Assembly (NCBI GenBank): GCA_903842235.1 | Contig: CAIMLG010000146.1 | Coordinates: forward strand, 1 to 44,792 | Source: an uncultured Verrucomicrobia subdivision 3 bacterium | GTDB lineage: Bacteria > Verrucomicrobiota > Verrucomicrobiia > Limisphaerales > UBA11358 | DNA: 44,792 nucleotides | Direction: 5' to 3' | Part shown: positions 43,611-44,792 of the stretch, piece after piece | How positions within the stretch are numbered: the stretch's first letter is position 1 | How the letters are laid out: each line of letters starts with the position of its first letter | Program-made: the position numbers and the translations under genes | The notes under the pieces: generated by a model | Told to the model about the DNA's origin: nothing | What the model saw: only the letters and a program-made list of their open reading frames with translations | Database searches by the model: none

Positions 43611-44045
43611 ATGAAGGCGCGCCGCCCATCGCCCGACGACCAGCACCTGACCGAACAGTTGGGGGCCACCGGCTTGCGGCTGACGCCCCAGCGGCAGCAG
43701 GTCTATGATGTGCTGGTGCATAAGCGCGATCATCCGACGGCCGAAGAGGTCTTCATTCGCGCCAAGAAGCAGATGCCGGAGATTTCCCACGCCACGGTTT
43801 ACAACTGTCTCGACGCTCTGGTAAAATCCGGGCTGGCCCGGCCGGTGACGGTGGATCGCGGCGCCACGCGCTTTTGCCCGAACATGCATGAGCACGGCCA
43901 TTGCCACTGCGACGCCTGCGGGATGGTTTTTGATGTGGCTTTGCCGGCCAATTTGCCGGGCGTGGCGCTGCCCGCCGGCTTTAAGCTGAAGCGCTACGAG
44001 GTGGCGCTTCATGGCACCTGCGCCGAGTGCGCGCCGCAGAAATAA
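43611..44045 (+). CDS. Fur-family transcriptional regulator
   Basis: A 144-residue metal-sensing repressor. Start MKARRPSPDDQHLTEQLGAT; an upstream ATG at 43575 adds 12 residues. Winged helix with recognition helix SHATVYNCLDALVK; regulatory site residues MHEHGHCHC (His93-Cys100); structural zinc site Cys100-x-x-Cys103 and Cys137-x-x-Cys140. The sequence does not decide between Fur, PerR and Zur. Six bases separate its stop from sufB, and its own operator lies upstream, so it most likely autoregulates and controls Fe-S assembly. Confidence 0.92.
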   Translation: MKARRPSPDDQHLTEQLGATGLRLTPQRQQVYDVLVHKRDHPTAEEVFIRAKKQMPEISHATVYNCLDALVKSGLARPVTVDRGATRFCPNMHEHGHCHCDACGMVFDVALPANLPGVALPAGFKLKRYEVALHGTCAECAPQK

Positions 44046-44051
44046 TTTTAG

Positions 44052-44792
44052 ATGAGCACCGCTACCGATACCATCGAGAGCCTGGTCAAACAGGAATACA
44101 AATACGGCTTCGTCACCGATGTCGAATCCGAGTCCACGCCGCCCGGCTTGAGCGAGGATACCATCCGGCATATCTCAACCAAGAAAAACGAGCCGACCTG
44201 GCTGACCGATTGGCGCATTAAGGCCTTTCGCTATTGGCAGACCATGCCGGAGCCCACCTGGCAGTTCGTCAAATATCCGCCGATTGATTTTCAGGCCATC
44301 AGCTACTTTTCCCAGCCCAAGCCCCAGGCCAATGCGCCGAAAAGCCTGGACGAAGTCGATCCCAAGTTGCTCGAAACCTACGAAAAGCTCGGGATTCCGT
44401 TGCGCGAGCGCGGCCGGCTGGCGGGCGTGGCGGTGGATGCCATTTTTGATTCGGTTTCCGTCGGCACGACCTATCGCGAGGATTTGGCCAAGAAAGGCAT
44501 CATTTTCTGCTCGTTTAGCGAAGCGGTGCATGATCATCCCGACCTGATCAAAAAATATCTCGGCTCGGTGGTGCCTTACACGGACAACTATTACGCCGCG
44601 CTGAATTCCGCCGTCTTCACCGACGGTTCCTTCTGCTACATCCCGAAGGGCGTGCGCTGCCCGATGGAGCTTTCGACCTATTTCCGCATCAACGCCGCCA
44701 ACACCGGCCAGTTTGAGCGCACCCTCATCGTGGCCGACGAAGGCGCGCACGTGAGTTACCTGGAGGGCTGCACCGCGCCGATGCGCGATGAA
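44052..44792 (+). CDS. sufB: Fe-S cluster assembly protein SufB (partial, runs off window)
   Basis: The first 247 residues of SufB, the scaffold subunit of the SufBCD complex that assembles Fe-S clusters; the rest lies beyond the window. Family stretches: [100 protein letters not shown] and SYLEGCTAP. It starts six bases after the Fur-family gene. sufC and sufD are expected downstream. Confidence 0.95.
   Translation, partial: MSTATDTIESLVKQEYKYGFVTDVESESTPPGLSEDTIRHISTKKNEPTWLTDWRIKAFRYWQTMPEPTWQFVKYPPIDFQAISYFSQPKPQANAPKSLDEVDPKLLETYEKLGIPLRERGRLAGVAVDAIFDSVSVGTTYREDLAKKGIIFCSFSEAVHDHPDLIKKYLGSVVPYTDNYYAALNSAVFTDGSFCYIPKGVRCPMELSTYFRINAANTGQFERTLIVADEGAHVSYLEGCTAPMRDE

Overview
The window looks like a piece of a GC-rich Verrucomicrobiota chromosome, probably Pedosphaera/Limisphaera-like. 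This is an inference from gene content: futalosine-type menaquinone synthesis (MqnA), a lone HpnH hopanoid radical SAM enzyme, a DUF4912 gene beside a GH57 branching enzyme, large ankyrin proteins, many lipoproteins, and polysaccharide hydrolases of GH families 51, 32 and 42. No rRNA, CRISPR array or complete mobile element is visible. There are two tRNA genes, tRNA-Leu(UAG) and tRNA-Val(UAC).

Positions 1-4170 are accessory DNA. Short, mostly exported, unrecognised genes lie on the + strand and are separated by 89-96 bp imperfect palindromes. These start with an inverse-core-like heptamer (GCCTAAC, GCCGAAC, GTCGAAC) and end with a core-like heptamer (GTTAGCC, GTTCGAC), the layout of integron attC sites. 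I read this as a gene-cassette array; no integrase is in view. Mixed in are two copies of a 56 bp promoter-like repeat and two decayed copies of a sequence whose minus-strand translation resembles the C-terminus of a phage large terminase. Positions 1-587 hold several strong hairpins but no credible gene.

Positions 4182-20756 are core and carbohydrate genes: a GH51-type arabinofuranosidase (-), opgG with an overlapping membrane-protein gene (+), tRNA-Leu (-), a glyoxalase and a PfkB kinase (+), a phosphofructokinase-mqnA pair (-), a DUF4197 protein, a small conserved protein, a secreted GH32 enzyme with a perfect inverted repeat upstream, rlmN, an Old Yellow Enzyme, a frameshifted lipoprotein gene, an AsmA-like protein and a receiver-only response regulator.

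Positions 20923-30757 run on the + strand: a DUF4912 protein, a small membrane protein and a GH57 branching enzyme (glycogen metabolism); isocitrate dehydrogenase with a terminator; homospermidine synthase with ornithine decarboxylase (polyamines); and a GH42 protein that lacks the usual acid/base glutamate, followed by tRNA-Val (-).

Positions 30915-44792 hold rpsA with a leader hairpin and bidirectional terminator, hpnH with a tiny lipoprotein gene, a TPR-like secreted protein, a methyltransferase, an ankyrin/SLBB-like secreted protein, a two-component system whose kinase gene carries a 7 bp tandem repeat, a large lipoprotein, and a Fur-family regulator directly upstream of sufB. The regulator has a perfect 21 bp palindromic operator, suggesting metal- or redox-controlled Fe-S cluster assembly. 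sufB is cut by the window end.
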